A stretch of 64,000 nucleotides of DNA. It comes from an uncultured Clostridia bacterium (lineage in GTDB: Bacteria > Bacillota > Clostridia > Christensenellales > Borkfalkiaceae). Positions 17,778 to 26,250 of this stretch are shown here, piece by piece; within the stretch, counting starts at the first letter, position 1, and each line of letters starts with the position of its first letter. The notes below the pieces were generated by a model that did not search any database, was not told the DNA's origin, and saw only the letters and a list, made by a program, of their open reading frames with translations. Position numbers and translations under genes: made by a program. The DNA is taken from NCBI GenBank assembly GCA_944342025.1, contig CALVMD010000006.1, forward strand, positions 1-64,000, in the 5' to 3' direction.

Positions 17778-19244
17778 TTAATCCGCCTCTTTTTCGGAGA
17801 CCGCGGCGGGCGTTTCGGAGATCCCTTCGCCGGGCATTGCCGCCTCCGCCGAGGGAACGGCCGGCCCTTTCAGCGGCACGGACAGCTTTGCAAACTCTTT
17901 TTTCCGCACGACGATCAGGCATACTGCGTGGATCGCCGCCGTCACCACCCAACTGATGGGGTAAGAAAGATACAGATTTAAAAGCGTCCTGTGCGCCGCA
18001 AAAAAGGTGTAGATGTACACGATCCGCAGGCCGCACACGCCGCCGACGGAGACGCACATGGGCAAGACCGAATGCCCCATGCCGCGCATGGAACTGACCA
18101 GAACTTCCATGATCCCGCAAAGACAATAGGTGGTGCAGATGACGGAGATCCTCTCTATGCCCATGCGGATGACTTCGTCCGATTTCGTGTAGACGGAAAG
18201 GAGAAACGCTCCCGCAAAATAGACGGCAAACCCAACGGTCAGCCCCATCGCGGTCACGACCAGAATGCTGTCCAAAAAGGAAACGTCGATATTCTTTTTG
18301 ATGCGCGCGCCGTAATTCTGCCCCGTAAACGTCAGGCACGCCTGCGACACCGCGTTCATGCAGGTATACACGAATCCCTCTATATTGGCCGCGTCCGCGT
18401 TGGCGGTGATCGCAACTTCTCCGAACGAATTGATGGAGGACTGTATCACGACGTTGGAGAGGGAAAAAATACACCCCTGCAAGCCGGCGGGCAAACCGAT
18501 GCGCAGGATATCGCCGAGGGCGTCTTTATGGATCCTGAGCTTTTTCAGACTCACCCGGCAATGCCCTTTCAGCCGCATCAGGTGGATGAGGACAAGCACG
18601 GAAGAGATGACCTGCGCGATGACCGTACCGAGCGCCACGCCCGCGACGTCCATTTTGCAGACCACGACAAAAAAGATGTTCAGCCCCACATTGGATATTC
18701 CCGCCGCGCAGAGAAAAAACAGAGGATTTTTAGAATCCCCCCGTGCGCGGCAGAGCGACGACCCGAAATTGTACAGCAAATTGAAGGGCATTCCCGCAAA
18801 ATAGATCTGCAGATAGAGGGTGGAGAGGGGCAGCACGCTGTCTTCGGGCACGTTCATGAGAACGAGCAGCGTCCGCGCCATAAAGATGCCGAACACGCTC
18901 AAAACTATACCGCCGATCAGGCTGATGAGAATGGCGGTATGCACCACGCGGTCCAGCCGCTCTTCGTTTTTCGCGCCGATCCACCGCGCCGCCGCCGTGC
19001 ATGCGCCCACCGACAGGCCCAAAAACAGATTCGTGATCAGGTTGATCAGCGATCCCGTGGACCCGACGGCACCTGCCGATACATCGCTCGCGAACTGCCC
19101 GAGAGTAATGATGTCGGATGCGTTGTACAAAAGCTGTAAGATCCCCGTCGCCATGATCGGCAAGGAAAAGAGAAAAATCTTGCCCAGAAGAGGGCGCGAC
19201 GTCATGTCAAGTTCCCTCTTTTTCTTTTTCACGTTCTCGCTCAT
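17778..19244 (-). CDS. MATE-family multidrug/metabolite efflux transporter
   Basis: Cation-coupled exporter of the NorM/DinF superfamily, 488 aa, about twelve membrane helices. The N-terminus (PLLGKIFLFSLPIMATGILQLLYNASDIITLGQF) has the typical MATE first helix, and the second half repeats the pattern (GDILRIGLPAGLQGCIFSLSN). The extra C-terminal tail (about 450-488) is Ala/Glu/Pro-rich and probably disordered. The substrate is unknown. The start codon has AGAGG upstream. Confidence 0.92.
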   Translation of the reverse strand: MSENVKKKKRELDMTSRPLLGKIFLFSLPIMATGILQLLYNASDIITLGQFASDVSAGAVGSTGSLINLITNLFLGLSVGACTAAARWIGAKNEERLDRVVHTAILISLIGGIVLSVFGIFMARTLLVLMNVPEDSVLPLSTLYLQIYFAGMPFNLLYNFGSSLCRARGDSKNPLFFLCAAGISNVGLNIFFVVVCKMDVAGVALGTVIAQVISSVLVLIHLMRLKGHCRVSLKKLRIHKDALGDILRIGLPAGLQGCIFSLSNVVIQSSINSFGEVAITANADAANIEGFVYTCMNAVSQACLTFTGQNYGARIKKNIDVSFLDSILVVTAMGLTVGFAVYFAGAFLLSVYTKSDEVIRMGIERISVICTTYCLCGIMEVLVSSMRGMGHSVLPMCVSVGGVCGLRIVYIYTFFAAHRTLLNLYLSYPISWVVTAAIHAVCLIVVRKKEFAKLSVPLKGPAVPSAEAAMPGEGISETPAAVSEKEAD

Positions 19245-19382
19245 AGACCTCTTTCTTCCCTTTTTTGCGGCGTATGCCGCAAACGTGAAGGTATTATACT
19301 ACCGCACGGCGGCAAAGTCAAAAAAAAACGGCGCACGAAACTTATTTTTCAATAATTTTCGCGCGCCTTCTTTCCTTCTCTT

Positions 19383-19625
19383 TCAATATTTTTGTTTGCG
19401 CATTTTCCCGTCCTTTTTATGAATGGAAATGCTCCCTTCCCGGTTTTCGGCAAGTTTTTTCGCATACGCGATGGCCTCTGCCTGCGTTGAAAACAGTTTG
19501 ATCGCCTTTTCTCCTCCCGCAAACTTCACCTGCCATTTGCCGTCTTCCCGCTTGGAAACATGGTAATTGCGCTTTTTTTCCTGCTCTTTCGCTTTTTCCT
19601 CTTTTTCTTCTTTTTTCTTTTCCAT
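19383..19625 (-). CDS. DUF2188-like small protein
   Basis: 80 aa. A Lys/Glu-rich leader of about 18 residues precedes a compact domain (NYHVSKREDGKWQVKFAGG, then TQAEAIAYAKKLAEN) like DUF2188, a short beta-alpha fold found in stress-related small proteins. Ribosome site AAGGAGTTCGGAA. Function unknown. Confidence 0.75.
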   Translation of the reverse strand: MEKKKEEKEEKAKEQEKKRNYHVSKREDGKWQVKFAGGEKAIKLFSTQAEAIAYAKKLAENREGSISIHKKDGKMRKQKY

Positions 19626-19686
19626 TTCCGAACTCCTTTTTTTTTATTATACCCCGTCCCCCTTTTTTTTTCAAGGGGATCCGAAT

Positions 19687-19715
19687 AAAAAAAGGGAAGA
19701 ACGTCCATTCTTCCC
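19687..19715 (-). terminator. Terminator of the jag operon
   Basis: On the minus strand GGGAAGAA and TTCTTCCC (arms 19694-19701 and 19708-19715) are followed by seven T residues, just after the jag stop codon. Confidence 0.85.
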
Positions 19716-19723
19716 GCTTTTTT

Positions 19724-20602
19724 TTATTCTTCCGATTTTGTTTCGTCTTCCTTTTTGGCGGCGTTGCTGTTGCCGAGATAGGTCCCGAAGTAGGGGGTGC
19801 GTTTCGCCGCGGGCCTTGCGCTTCCCGCATTCCTGTCGCGGCGCTCGTACGGCTTTCCGTCGCGCTCTCTTCTGTCGCGGTTGTAGCCGCCCCTGTTGTC
19901 GCCGTCTCTCCTGTCGCGGTTGAAGTTCCCGCGCCTGTTGTCTTTATTGAAGCCTCTGTCCCTGCCGCCGCGGCGTTCGCGGTCAAAGCGGAGATTATTG
20001 GGCACGACGACGATATAACGCGCCGGCTCTTTCCCTTCGCTCTGCGTTTTCACATCGGTATTGTCGGCAAGCGCCGCATGGATGACCCGCCTTTCATAGG
20101 GCGTCATCGGTTCGAGAGAGAGTTTCCTGCCCGTGCGCACCGCCTTTTCCGCCAGCTTATTGGCGAGGCGTTTGAGAGTCTCTTCCCTCTTTTCGCGGTA
20201 ATTTTCGCAGTCGACGACGATGCGTTTATATTCTTCTCTCCCGATATTCGCGACCGCGCCCGCAAGCACCTGCAGCGCGTCGAGGATCTCGCCCCTGTGG
20301 CCGATGACCGAATAGCTGTTGGTCGCGATCACGTTGATCTTGGTATGCTCTTCGTCCTCTTCCAGCTCGTTGGTCGCGGGAATGTGCAAAAGTTCGAACA
20401 GACCGTCCAAAAAATCGACAGCCCGCTCGCCGTCCGTCCTCTTTTTGCACATTTTGATCTTTGCTTTGACCGATTTGAACAGTCCCTTTTTGCCCGCCTC
20501 GATCACGGTGATCTCCGCCTCTTCGCGCGCAAGACCCAGCGTTTTCAGGCCCTCTTCCACCGCCTCTTCCACCGTTTTTCCGGTGAATTCGTATTCCGTC
20601 AT
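19724..20602 (-). CDS. jag: RNA-binding protein Jag/KhpB (EloR)
   Basis: Jag-N domain (about 1-50, with EAGKKGLFKSVKAKI), KH domain (about 75-150, GXXG loop GHRG at 101-104) and R3H domain (about 155-205, RRVIHAAL). In streptococci this protein binds RNA and controls cell elongation. After residue 205 comes an unusual tail of about 85 residues dense in Arg, Gly, Asp and Asn, like the RGG tails of RNA chaperones. Its ATG overlaps the yidC stop (ATGA), so translation is probably coupled. Gene order yidC-jag is conserved in Firmicutes. Confidence 0.93.
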   Translation of the reverse strand: MTEYEFTGKTVEEAVEEGLKTLGLAREEAEITVIEAGKKGLFKSVKAKIKMCKKRTDGERAVDFLDGLFELLHIPATNELEEDEEHTKINVIATNSYSVIGHRGEILDALQVLAGAVANIGREEYKRIVVDCENYREKREETLKRLANKLAEKAVRTGRKLSLEPMTPYERRVIHAALADNTDVKTQSEGKEPARYIVVVPNNLRFDRERRGGRDRGFNKDNRRGNFNRDRRDGDNRGGYNRDRRERDGKPYERRDRNAGSARPAAKRTPYFGTYLGNSNAAKKEDETKSEE

Positions 20603-22053
20603 TTTTTCTTTCCTCCCTTCCTCGCGTCATTATTGTTTTCATTCTGCCTTTTTGCGGCCGACTGCGGGATGCGTTTGTTATATTTTTCCCGGATCTCCTG
20701 CTCTTCCATTTTCCGGAACTTGAAATCGATGACCAGGTTGATCAGCACCGAACTTGCGATGCCGAACAGGTTGCTGACGATCATGTAAATACTGAACGCC
20801 GCGCTGTAAAAGAACGAAAAGATACCGAAGATGATCGGCATGACGACCATCATCACGCGCTGCGTCTTTTTGCCTCTTCCGTCCGCCGTCTGCAGCTCGT
20901 TCTGCGCCTTGTTGCTCTTTGCCATGATGAACTGAGAGAGGAACATGCTGCCGATCGAGATGACGATGAGAACGTAATATCCGTTCGCCGCGCTCCTCTC
21001 CGCCGACAGGTTCGCCGTGATCTCGTTGTAAAAATCCTCGGTCAGTTCTACGTTTATCTTGTTGGCATTGGACTGAAAATCGTCGAAATTCGTAACGGGA
21101 TGCCTGAAAGAGGTATCGGGGAACCAGATGTTTTTCACCCAGAGGAACCCGACGTTTTCTTCGCGGTAGGTCTTTTCCGCAGCGTCGCGGCCCGCCTGTT
21201 TGATGTACTCTTCGGCGACCATCGCGTCCGTCCACGCCTGTTCGTCCTCGGCATGCGCCTCGCGGATCTCAGCAAGGGCCGCCTGAACATCGGCGTCGTC
21301 CGAATTGATGATATTTTCCGTCTGGATATAATAGGTGCTGACCGTCTCGACGCCGCTCCAGTCTACCGTCGAAGGGTCGTCGATCTCCGCCTGAACGGAA
21401 GTATAATAATTCTGTTCTTCGACGTACGCAACAAAACTTGTCCCGTCCGAATAAGTCGTCGTCCGCCGTATCTGGTAAACGGGGTTTCCTTCCTCGTCCT
21501 CGACCTGACTTCCGTCGCGGATGTAGGGGACGGGATCGGAAACGGACACTTCCGCCGCCTCTTCGCCGGGCGCGAAGGCGACGACCGCCTCAGAATAACT
21601 GTTCGCCATGTCGTTGTAAACGCGCACGTTCGCATACTGCGAATAAGAGGTGAACGCGCCGAGCACGAAAAAGAAGATGACGAGCGTTACGATCATGGGC
21701 AGGCAGGCGCCGAACATGGAGTAGCCGTTCTTTTTGTACAGCTCCATCATTTTCATGTTGTACGTCTGCTGGTCGTTCTGATACTGTTTCTGCAATTTTT
21801 CCAGCTGCGGGCGCATTTTTTCCATTTTCAGGGAATTTTTGCGCATTTTCGCCTTGGAATAGATGTCCAGGGGCAGAGTCACGAGTTTCAGCACGAGCGT
21901 AAAGACGACGATGCCGAGACCGACGTAACTGCCGAACAGCTCGATGATCCATCGGACGACCTGTCCGATCCAGTTGAGGCCCCCCGCTCCTTCGATAAAA
22001 AACAGCTGAATGGAATTCGCCGTATCCATCACGGCGGATAAAACGTTGATCAT
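20599..22053 (-). CDS. yidC: Membrane protein insertase YidC/Oxa1 with enlarged loop
   Basis: Inserts membrane proteins alone or with Sec. The first helix (about 44-62), a cytoplasmic coiled coil (66-110), the second helix (about 115-135) and the C-terminal helices (about 358-380 and 400-440) match the family. Between helices the extracytoplasmic loop is inflated: about 150 acidic residues (roughly 145-298) precede the usual FLWVKNIWFPD segment. The groove position usually Arg in Gram-positive YidC appears to be Lys56 (VLKLVTLPL). Length 484 aa compares with about 260-290 in Bacillus. It lies 18 bp after yidD and has a weak ribosome site. Confidence 0.93.
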   Translation of the reverse strand: MINVLSAVMDTANSIQLFFIEGAGGLNWIGQVVRWIIELFGSYVGLGIVVFTLVLKLVTLPLDIYSKAKMRKNSLKMEKMRPQLEKLQKQYQNDQQTYNMKMMELYKKNGYSMFGACLPMIVTLVIFFFVLGAFTSYSQYANVRVYNDMANSYSEAVVAFAPGEEAAEVSVSDPVPYIRDGSQVEDEEGNPVYQIRRTTTYSDGTSFVAYVEEQNYYTSVQAEIDDPSTVDWSGVETVSTYYIQTENIINSDDADVQAALAEIREAHAEDEQAWTDAMVAEEYIKQAGRDAAEKTYREENVGFLWVKNIWFPDTSFRHPVTNFDDFQSNANKINVELTEDFYNEITANLSAERSAANGYYVLIVISIGSMFLSQFIMAKSNKAQNELQTADGRGKKTQRVMMVVMPIIFGIFSFFYSAAFSIYMIVSNLFGIASSVLINLVIDFKFRKMEEQEIREKYNKRIPQSAAKRQNENNNDARKGGKKK

Positions 22054-22071
22054 TCTTTTATTACCGTCATT

Positions 22072-22365
22072 TTAATATAGCCACCGCACTTTGAAATAAT
22101 TTTCGGGTACGGGATCGTATCCTCCCTTGGAAAAAGGGTTGCAACGCAAAAGCCGCCACGACCCAAGCAGTATCCCGACGATCACGCCATGATTGTTGAT
22201 GGCCTCGAGCATATACTGCGAGCAGGTAGGGCGGTACAGGCACGTCTTTTTGGAAAAATATTTCTGATAGAAGACGATCGCGTGCATCAAAAACATCTTT
22301 ATATACGGCTTAAAGACGTATTTTCTGAGATTTTTGAATAATTTTCTGACTTGCTGCCGTGTCAT
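22072..22365 (-). CDS. yidD: Membrane insertion efficiency factor YidD
   Basis: 97 aa, assists YidC-dependent insertion. The family core is complete: [20 protein letters not shown], then [33 protein letters not shown]. The start is chosen at 22365, overlapping the rnpA stop by four bases; it has an amphipathic basic N-terminus as in E. coli. Position between rnpA and yidC is the standard one. Confidence 0.95.
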   Translation of the reverse strand: MTRQQVRKLFKNLRKYVFKPYIKMFLMHAIVFYQKYFSKKTCLYRPTCSQYMLEAINNHGVIVGILLGSWRLLRCNPFSKGGYDPVPENYFKVRWLY

Positions 22366-22682
22366 CCGACAAGTCCCTCTCTCTTCAGCGCCGAAGAGAG
22401 GCTCTTTTCGAATCCCGCAAGCGTATATTCTTCCGCCTGTTTCGGTATGAGGATAAAGGCATGGCTGCCTTTCAGGCGCGGAAGAACTGCGCGGAACGCT
22501 TCGCGCAAGAGTCTTTTGATCCGGTTTCGTTTTACGCTCTTGCCGTGCTTTTTGCTGACGCAAAGTCCCAGCGTGTTTTCCTTTGCGGGAAGATATAAAA
22601 CGGTCAACGCGGGTGAAAAGATCTTTTTTCCCCGCGTAAACAGTTTCTGAAAATCGCTGTTCTTTTTTAATCTCTTATACAA
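22362..22682 (-). CDS. rnpA: Ribonuclease P protein component
   Basis: Protein subunit of RNase P, which matures tRNA 5' ends. The RNR motif region is present ([21 protein letters not shown]). 106 aa is near the usual length. It starts with TTG at 22682, with AGGTG upstream, so the frame begins LYKRLKK read as Met. It lies 21 bp after rpmH. Confidence 0.95.
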   Translation of the reverse strand: MYKRLKKNSDFQKLFTRGKKIFSPALTVLYLPAKENTLGLCVSKKHGKSVKRNRIKRLLREAFRAVLPRLKGSHAFILIPKQAEEYTLAGFEKSLSSALKREGLVG

Positions 22683-22703
22683 AACGCACCTGTTTCAGGC
22701 AAT

Positions 22704-22838
22704 TCAGGCGGAAATTTTCTTTCTGCCCTTGTCTCTCCTTCTCTTGAGCGTCTTTCTGCCGCCCTGGGTCTTCATCCTCTGGCGAAAGCCGTGCACTTTG
22801 CTTCTCTGCCTCTTTTTAGGCTGGTAGGTTCTTTTCAT
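22704..22838 (-). CDS. rpmH: 50S ribosomal protein L34
   Basis: 44 aa, translated from the minus strand as [18 protein letters not shown] and onward, ending KGRKKISA. The RTYQPKKR start and the GFRQRM and GRKTLKRRR segments are diagnostic of L34. It heads the rpmH-rnpA-yidD-yidC-jag cluster, 75 bp downstream of dnaN. Confidence 0.97.
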   Translation of the reverse strand: MKRTYQPKKRQRSKVHGFRQRMKTQGGRKTLKRRRDKGRKKISA

Positions 22839-22913
22839 TTTATGCCGATTCTCCTATTCTGAACTTATTCTTTTTGTATTATACATAAAAAATATCGGGG
22901 CTGTCAACCGTTT

Positions 22914-24014
22914 TTATGCCGTTGTCCTTACGGGAAGTATCAAATAAAGGAAGGATTCTCCCTCTGCCGGAACGATCACGCAGGGGGACACCGGCCCGTT
23001 GAAACAGGCGCGCACCGTCTCTTCGGATACGGAAGACAGGCATTCGCCGATGTATTTGCTGTTGAGCGCGATGGTCACGTCCTTTCCTTCCAGAAGGATC
23101 TTTACGCTTTCGTCTACTCTTCCGAGCGAAGTGTTCGAAGTGACGGACATCGTGTTTTCGCGGATGTCAAAGGTCAGGATGCTGTTCTTATCCGTGCGCG
23201 CCAGTACCGACGCGCGGTCGACGCTCTCGGCAAAGAGCGCTTTGTTCACGAGGATCTCCGTCGAAAAGCTCTTGGGCACGATATTGGACACGTTGATAAA
23301 TTCGCCTTCGTACAGGCGGCTGGTCAAAACGGTGTCCTCCACTTTCACGAGCAGCATATTCTTCTGCACGTATACGTTGAGTTCCTCTTCCTCCGCAGAG
23401 ATCATGCGCGCGATCTCGTTCAGCGTCCTGGCGGGACAGATGATGCGGATGTCCCCGCTCATCGAAGAGAGGTTCTTTTTCACGACCGCCATGCGGTACC
23501 CGTCCAGCGCGGTAAACGTCACAACGCCCTCTTTCGCCTCGATCAGGCACCCTTTCAGCACGGGACGCGAATCGTCCTGCGCGCAGCAGAACGTGGTCTT
23601 TGCGATCAGCTCTTTCAGATCTTTCGCGGGGATGCCGAAACGGGTCTCTTCGATATTCATTTCTATCGCGGGAAAATCTTCCGCAGACAAAACCTGGATG
23701 CAGCTGTCCGCCTCTCCGTAACGGATATTCAGCTTTTCCGCGTCCGTGCTCATTTCGATCTGCACGTTTTCAAGTTTTTTGATAAAATCGGAAAAATACT
23801 TGCCGGGCACGCATACGGCGCCCTCTTCCAATACTTCCGCTTTGATTTTCTTTTCGATCGCGATCTCTCCGTCCGTCGCCAAAAGAGTTACGCCGTCGTT
23901 TTCCGCGGCGATCTTGATCGTTTCCAAAATGGGATTTGTCGTTTTCGTGCTGCACGCTTTGACGACTTTCATTACGGCGTCGGAAAGTTCTACGCCTTCG
24001 CATACGATCTTCAT
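22914..24014 (-). CDS. dnaN: DNA polymerase III sliding clamp (beta subunit)
   Basis: Processivity clamp, 366 aa, three repeated clamp domains. Typical features: MKIVCEGVELSDAVMKVVKA start, PILETIKIAAENDGVTLLATDGE, and the C-terminal end with LPVRTT in place of the frequent MPMR. The ribosome site is AGGAGGAAAATCC. In most bacteria dnaA precedes dnaN; here the start faces an apparent origin instead and dnaA is absent from the window. Transcription runs left into rpmH. Confidence 0.96.
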   Translation of the reverse strand: MKIVCEGVELSDAVMKVVKACSTKTTNPILETIKIAAENDGVTLLATDGEIAIEKKIKAEVLEEGAVCVPGKYFSDFIKKLENVQIEMSTDAEKLNIRYGEADSCIQVLSAEDFPAIEMNIEETRFGIPAKDLKELIAKTTFCCAQDDSRPVLKGCLIEAKEGVVTFTALDGYRMAVVKKNLSSMSGDIRIICPARTLNEIARMISAEEEELNVYVQKNMLLVKVEDTVLTSRLYEGEFINVSNIVPKSFSTEILVNKALFAESVDRASVLARTDKNSILTFDIRENTMSVTSNTSLGRVDESVKILLEGKDVTIALNSKYIGECLSSVSEETVRACFNGPVSPCVIVPAEGESFLYLILPVRTTA

Positions 24015-24084
24015 GGATTTTCCTCCTGCTTTCTCGGCCCGCGTGCGCGGGATAATATTTTTAAATAAATTTATTTTAAAATGT

Positions 24085-24120
24085 TACTAGTAATAATAGG
24101 GCGTGTGCAATTGTGGAAAA
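24085..24120 (+). promoter_or_regulatory. DnaA-trio element, GC cluster and first DnaA box
   Basis: Read 5' to 3', TAC-TAG-TAA-TAA-TAG (24085-24099) leads into GGGCG (24099-24103), a weak box and then a DnaA box TGTGGAAAA (24112-24120). From the box outward this strand reads 3'-GAT-AAT-AAT-GAT-CAT-5', as expected for the single-strand DnaA-trio. Confidence 0.7.
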
Positions 24121-24406
24121 AACAAAAGAACACCCTTTTTTTCTATACATTATATATAAAAAGAAAGCAAAAAGCAAGCAAGTTGTCTCAAAAAGAATGT
24201 GGACGAAGGACGATTTTTTTGTGGAAATGAAAATGGAAAAAAAGTGGAAAACCGAGAAAAGTGTGGAAAAAAGAGAAAGTCTTTTTCGAAAGACAGGGGG
24301 AAAGATGGATCAAAACCCGAAAACCGGCGCGGGTTATGAACAGAGATGTGCACATTGTGGATGGATCAATTCTTTATAAGTGGAAAAAAAGCGCTGTGAA
24401 AATGTA

Positions 24407-24435
24407 TTGAAATTCTTTCCCGATTATGTTATAAT
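24407..24435 (+). promoter_or_regulatory. Promoter of rsmG
   Basis: -35 TTGAAA (24407-24412), 17-bp spacer, -10 TATAAT (24430-24435). The rsmG ATG is only eight bases past the -10, so the transcript should be leaderless or nearly so. Confidence 0.8.
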
Positions 24436-24443
24436 CGGAGCGG

Positions 24444-25133
24444 ATGATCGATTTAAGCGTATATGAACAACGGATCGGAACGGGAGAAACGGGAGAAAAA
24501 TTTTCCGCTTTTTACGCGCTCCTTTCCGAATGGAACAAAAAATTCAATCTTACCCGCATCACGGAGGAAGAGGAATGCCGCACAAAACACTTTTTGGACA
24601 GTGCGGCGGGCGAAAAGTACTTTCCCCGCGGAGCGTTTGCGGCGGAAGTCGGTTCCGGGGCGGGGTTTCCCTCCGTGCCCCTCATGATCCTGCGTCCCGA
24701 CCTTACGTTCACACTCATCGAATCGGTGGGCAAAAAGTGCGCTTTTCTCGAATGCGCGGTCAAAGAGCTGGGGCTCTCCGCAAAAGTGGTGAACATGCGC
24801 GCGGAAGACGCGGGCAAGGACAAAAATTTCCGCGAACGGTTTGATGCCGTGTGCGCCCGCGCCGTCGCGCGGCTGAACACGCTCGCCGAATATTGCGTTC
24901 CTCTCGTAAAAGAGGGCGGCTTTTTCGTCGCTTATAAGGGCCGTGCGGAAGAAGAGCTCCGGGAAGCGGGCCGAGCCTTTTCCGTGTTGGGATGCAGTCT
25001 TTTCGTCGAGGAACGGTACGAACTGCCCGGCGGAGAGGGGGAAAGGACCCTCGTCGTCGCAAAAAAGACGGAAAAAACGCCGCCTGCTTACCCGCGCGGG
25101 CACGGCAAAGAAAGGAGCAAGCCGCTGATATGA
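24444..25133 (+). CDS. rsmG: 16S rRNA 7-methylguanosine methyltransferase RsmG
   Basis: SAM-dependent methylation of G527 in 16S rRNA (E. coli numbering). Features: LLSEWNKKFNLTRITEEEE near residue 27, the SAM loop AEVGSGAGFPSVPLMILRP, LIESVGKKCAFL, and CARAVARLNTLAEYC. 229 aa with a slightly long basic tail. It is the first rightward gene after the proposed origin. In other Firmicutes rsmG follows mnmG and precedes the par genes; here that linkage is broken. Its stop overlaps the next start (ATGA). Confidence 0.96.
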   Translation: MIDLSVYEQRIGTGETGEKFSAFYALLSEWNKKFNLTRITEEEECRTKHFLDSAAGEKYFPRGAFAAEVGSGAGFPSVPLMILRPDLTFTLIESVGKKCAFLECAVKELGLSAKVVNMRAEDAGKDKNFRERFDAVCARAVARLNTLAEYCVPLVKEGGFFVAYKGRAEEELREAGRAFSVLGCSLFVEERYELPGGEGERTLVVAKKTEKTPPAYPRGHGKERSKPLI

Positions 25134-25579
25134 TCTGTGCTTTGACGGGGCACCGCGCTCTCCGCGCAGGATTCGACGAGATAAAATTGGAAAGCGCGCT
25201 GCGCGCGCTGATCGGAGAGGGTGCGGATACCTTTTTCTGCGGCATGGCGATGGGTTTCGATCTTGTCTGCTGCAAGATTTTGGCGTCTTTAAAGAGAGAA
25301 TTTCCCATAAAGATCGTCGCCTGCATCCCGTGTGCCGACCAGAGCGGCCGCTTTCCCGCACAGGCGAAAAAGATGTACGGCGAACTTCTGGAAGAGTGCG
25401 ACGAAAAGGTCGTCCTGCACGAAACGTACTGCGACGGCTGCATGTTCGAGCGGAACCGCTATATGGTCGACCGCTGCGACGTGCTGCTCGCTTATCTTTT
25501 ATCCGAAAAGGGCGGCACGGCTTATACCGTGCGTTATGCGCAAAAACGCGGAAAAAAAGTCGTTTTTTTCTTCGGATAA
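25130..25579 (+). CDS. SLOG/DUF1273 family protein (YpsA-like)
   Basis: 149 aa. It begins MICALTGHRALRAGFDE, carries a GMAMGFDLVCCKIL segment and a C-terminal DVLLAYLLSEKGGTAYTVRYAQKRGK, all typical of YpsA/DprA-related Rossmann folds that may bind nucleotide-derived ligands. The start overlaps the rsmG stop codon by four bases, with AAGGAG about 12 bases upstream. The function of this family is not established; YpsA affects cell division in some Firmicutes. Confidence 0.85.
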   Translation: MICALTGHRALRAGFDEIKLESALRALIGEGADTFFCGMAMGFDLVCCKILASLKREFPIKIVACIPCADQSGRFPAQAKKMYGELLEECDEKVVLHETYCDGCMFERNRYMVDRCDVLLAYLLSEKGGTAYTVRYAQKRGKKVVFFFG

Positions 25580-25609
25580 GCGCTTTTTCGACAATAAGGA
25601 GGAACTCAG

Positions 25610-26230
25610 ATGGAATGGTTTAAAGATTTCGGCCCGCTCGAGTGGACGTATTTCGTGCTCGCTTGCATAGGGACCCTCTTTTTGCTCATACAGATCGTTC
25701 TCATGATCGTGGGAGCGGACAGCGGCGACGCCGACCTGGACACGGATACCGACGGCGACGGCGCGTTCGATACGCACACCGATACGGGCATGTCCCTCTT
25801 TTCGATGAAGGGACTGACCGCCTTTTTTGCGATCGGCGGCTGGACGGGCATCGTCATGCTCACGAGCGGCGTAAATTCGGGCGTTTCGGTCGCCGTGTCC
25901 GTCGTCGCGGGGCTCGCCGCTTACATCGTCGTATGGCTGGTCATCCGCATGATCCTGAAATTGCAGGAAGACGGCACCGTGCAGTATGCGGGCGCGGTGG
26001 GAAAAACGGCGACGGTCTATGTTTCCGTTCCCGCAAAGAGGAGCGGAAGGGGAAAGGTCACCCTCGTTTTGCAGGGCCGCTATACCGAGGCGGACGCCGT
26101 GACCGACGAGGAGGAAAGGATCCCCGTCGACGCCGCCGTCGTCATCGAAGAGGCTGCGGGAGACGTGTTTGTCGTAAAGCGCAAAGCGGAAGGCAAAGAC
26201 GGAGAAAATGAAAAAAGTTCAATAAAATAA
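25610..26230 (+). CDS. NfeD-like membrane protein
   Basis: 206 aa. One N-terminal helix (about 14-36), a short acidic loop rich in Asp and Thr (about 38-60), two further helices (about 66-84 and 90-113), and a C-terminal OB-like beta domain (about 120-190, GAVGKTATVYVSVPAKRSGRGKV). This matches YuaF-type NfeD proteins, which work with flotillin in membrane organisation. The flotillin gene follows by 20 bp. AAGGAGG precedes the ATG. Confidence 0.85.
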   Translation: MEWFKDFGPLEWTYFVLACIGTLFLLIQIVLMIVGADSGDADLDTDTDGDGAFDTHTDTGMSLFSMKGLTAFFAIGGWTGIVMLTSGVNSGVSVAVSVVAGLAAYIVVWLVIRMILKLQEDGTVQYAGAVGKTATVYVSVPAKRSGRGKVTLVLQGRYTEADAVTDEEERIPVDAAVVIEEAAGDVFVVKRKAEGKDGENEKSSIK

Positions 26231-26250
26231 GGATAAGGAGAATAAGGATT

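Larger units (their letters stand above)
24015..24443. other. oriC: Candidate replication origin oriC
   Basis: A 429-bp gap between divergently oriented dnaN and rsmG, at the point where gene orientation flips. It has an AT-only stretch (about 24050-24082), DnaA-trio repeats (24085-24099), a GGGCG cluster (24099-24103) and co-oriented DnaA-box-like repeats: TGTGGAAAA at 24112-24120 and 24262-24270, one-mismatch copies at 24220, 24243 and 24379, and weaker ones at 24198, 24356 and 24395. The order trio, GC cluster, box matches the basal unwinding system described in Bacillus. Confidence 0.75.

Noticed and set aside
22839..24014. dnaA expected next to dnaN
   Set aside because: No DnaA-like frame with AAA+ and domain IV signatures is present between rpmH and rsmG or elsewhere in the window.
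24113..24379. A rightward frame of 88 codons inside the proposed origin
   Set aside because: Lys/Glu-rich low-complexity translation that follows the TGTGGAAAA repeats; no ribosome site and no family features.
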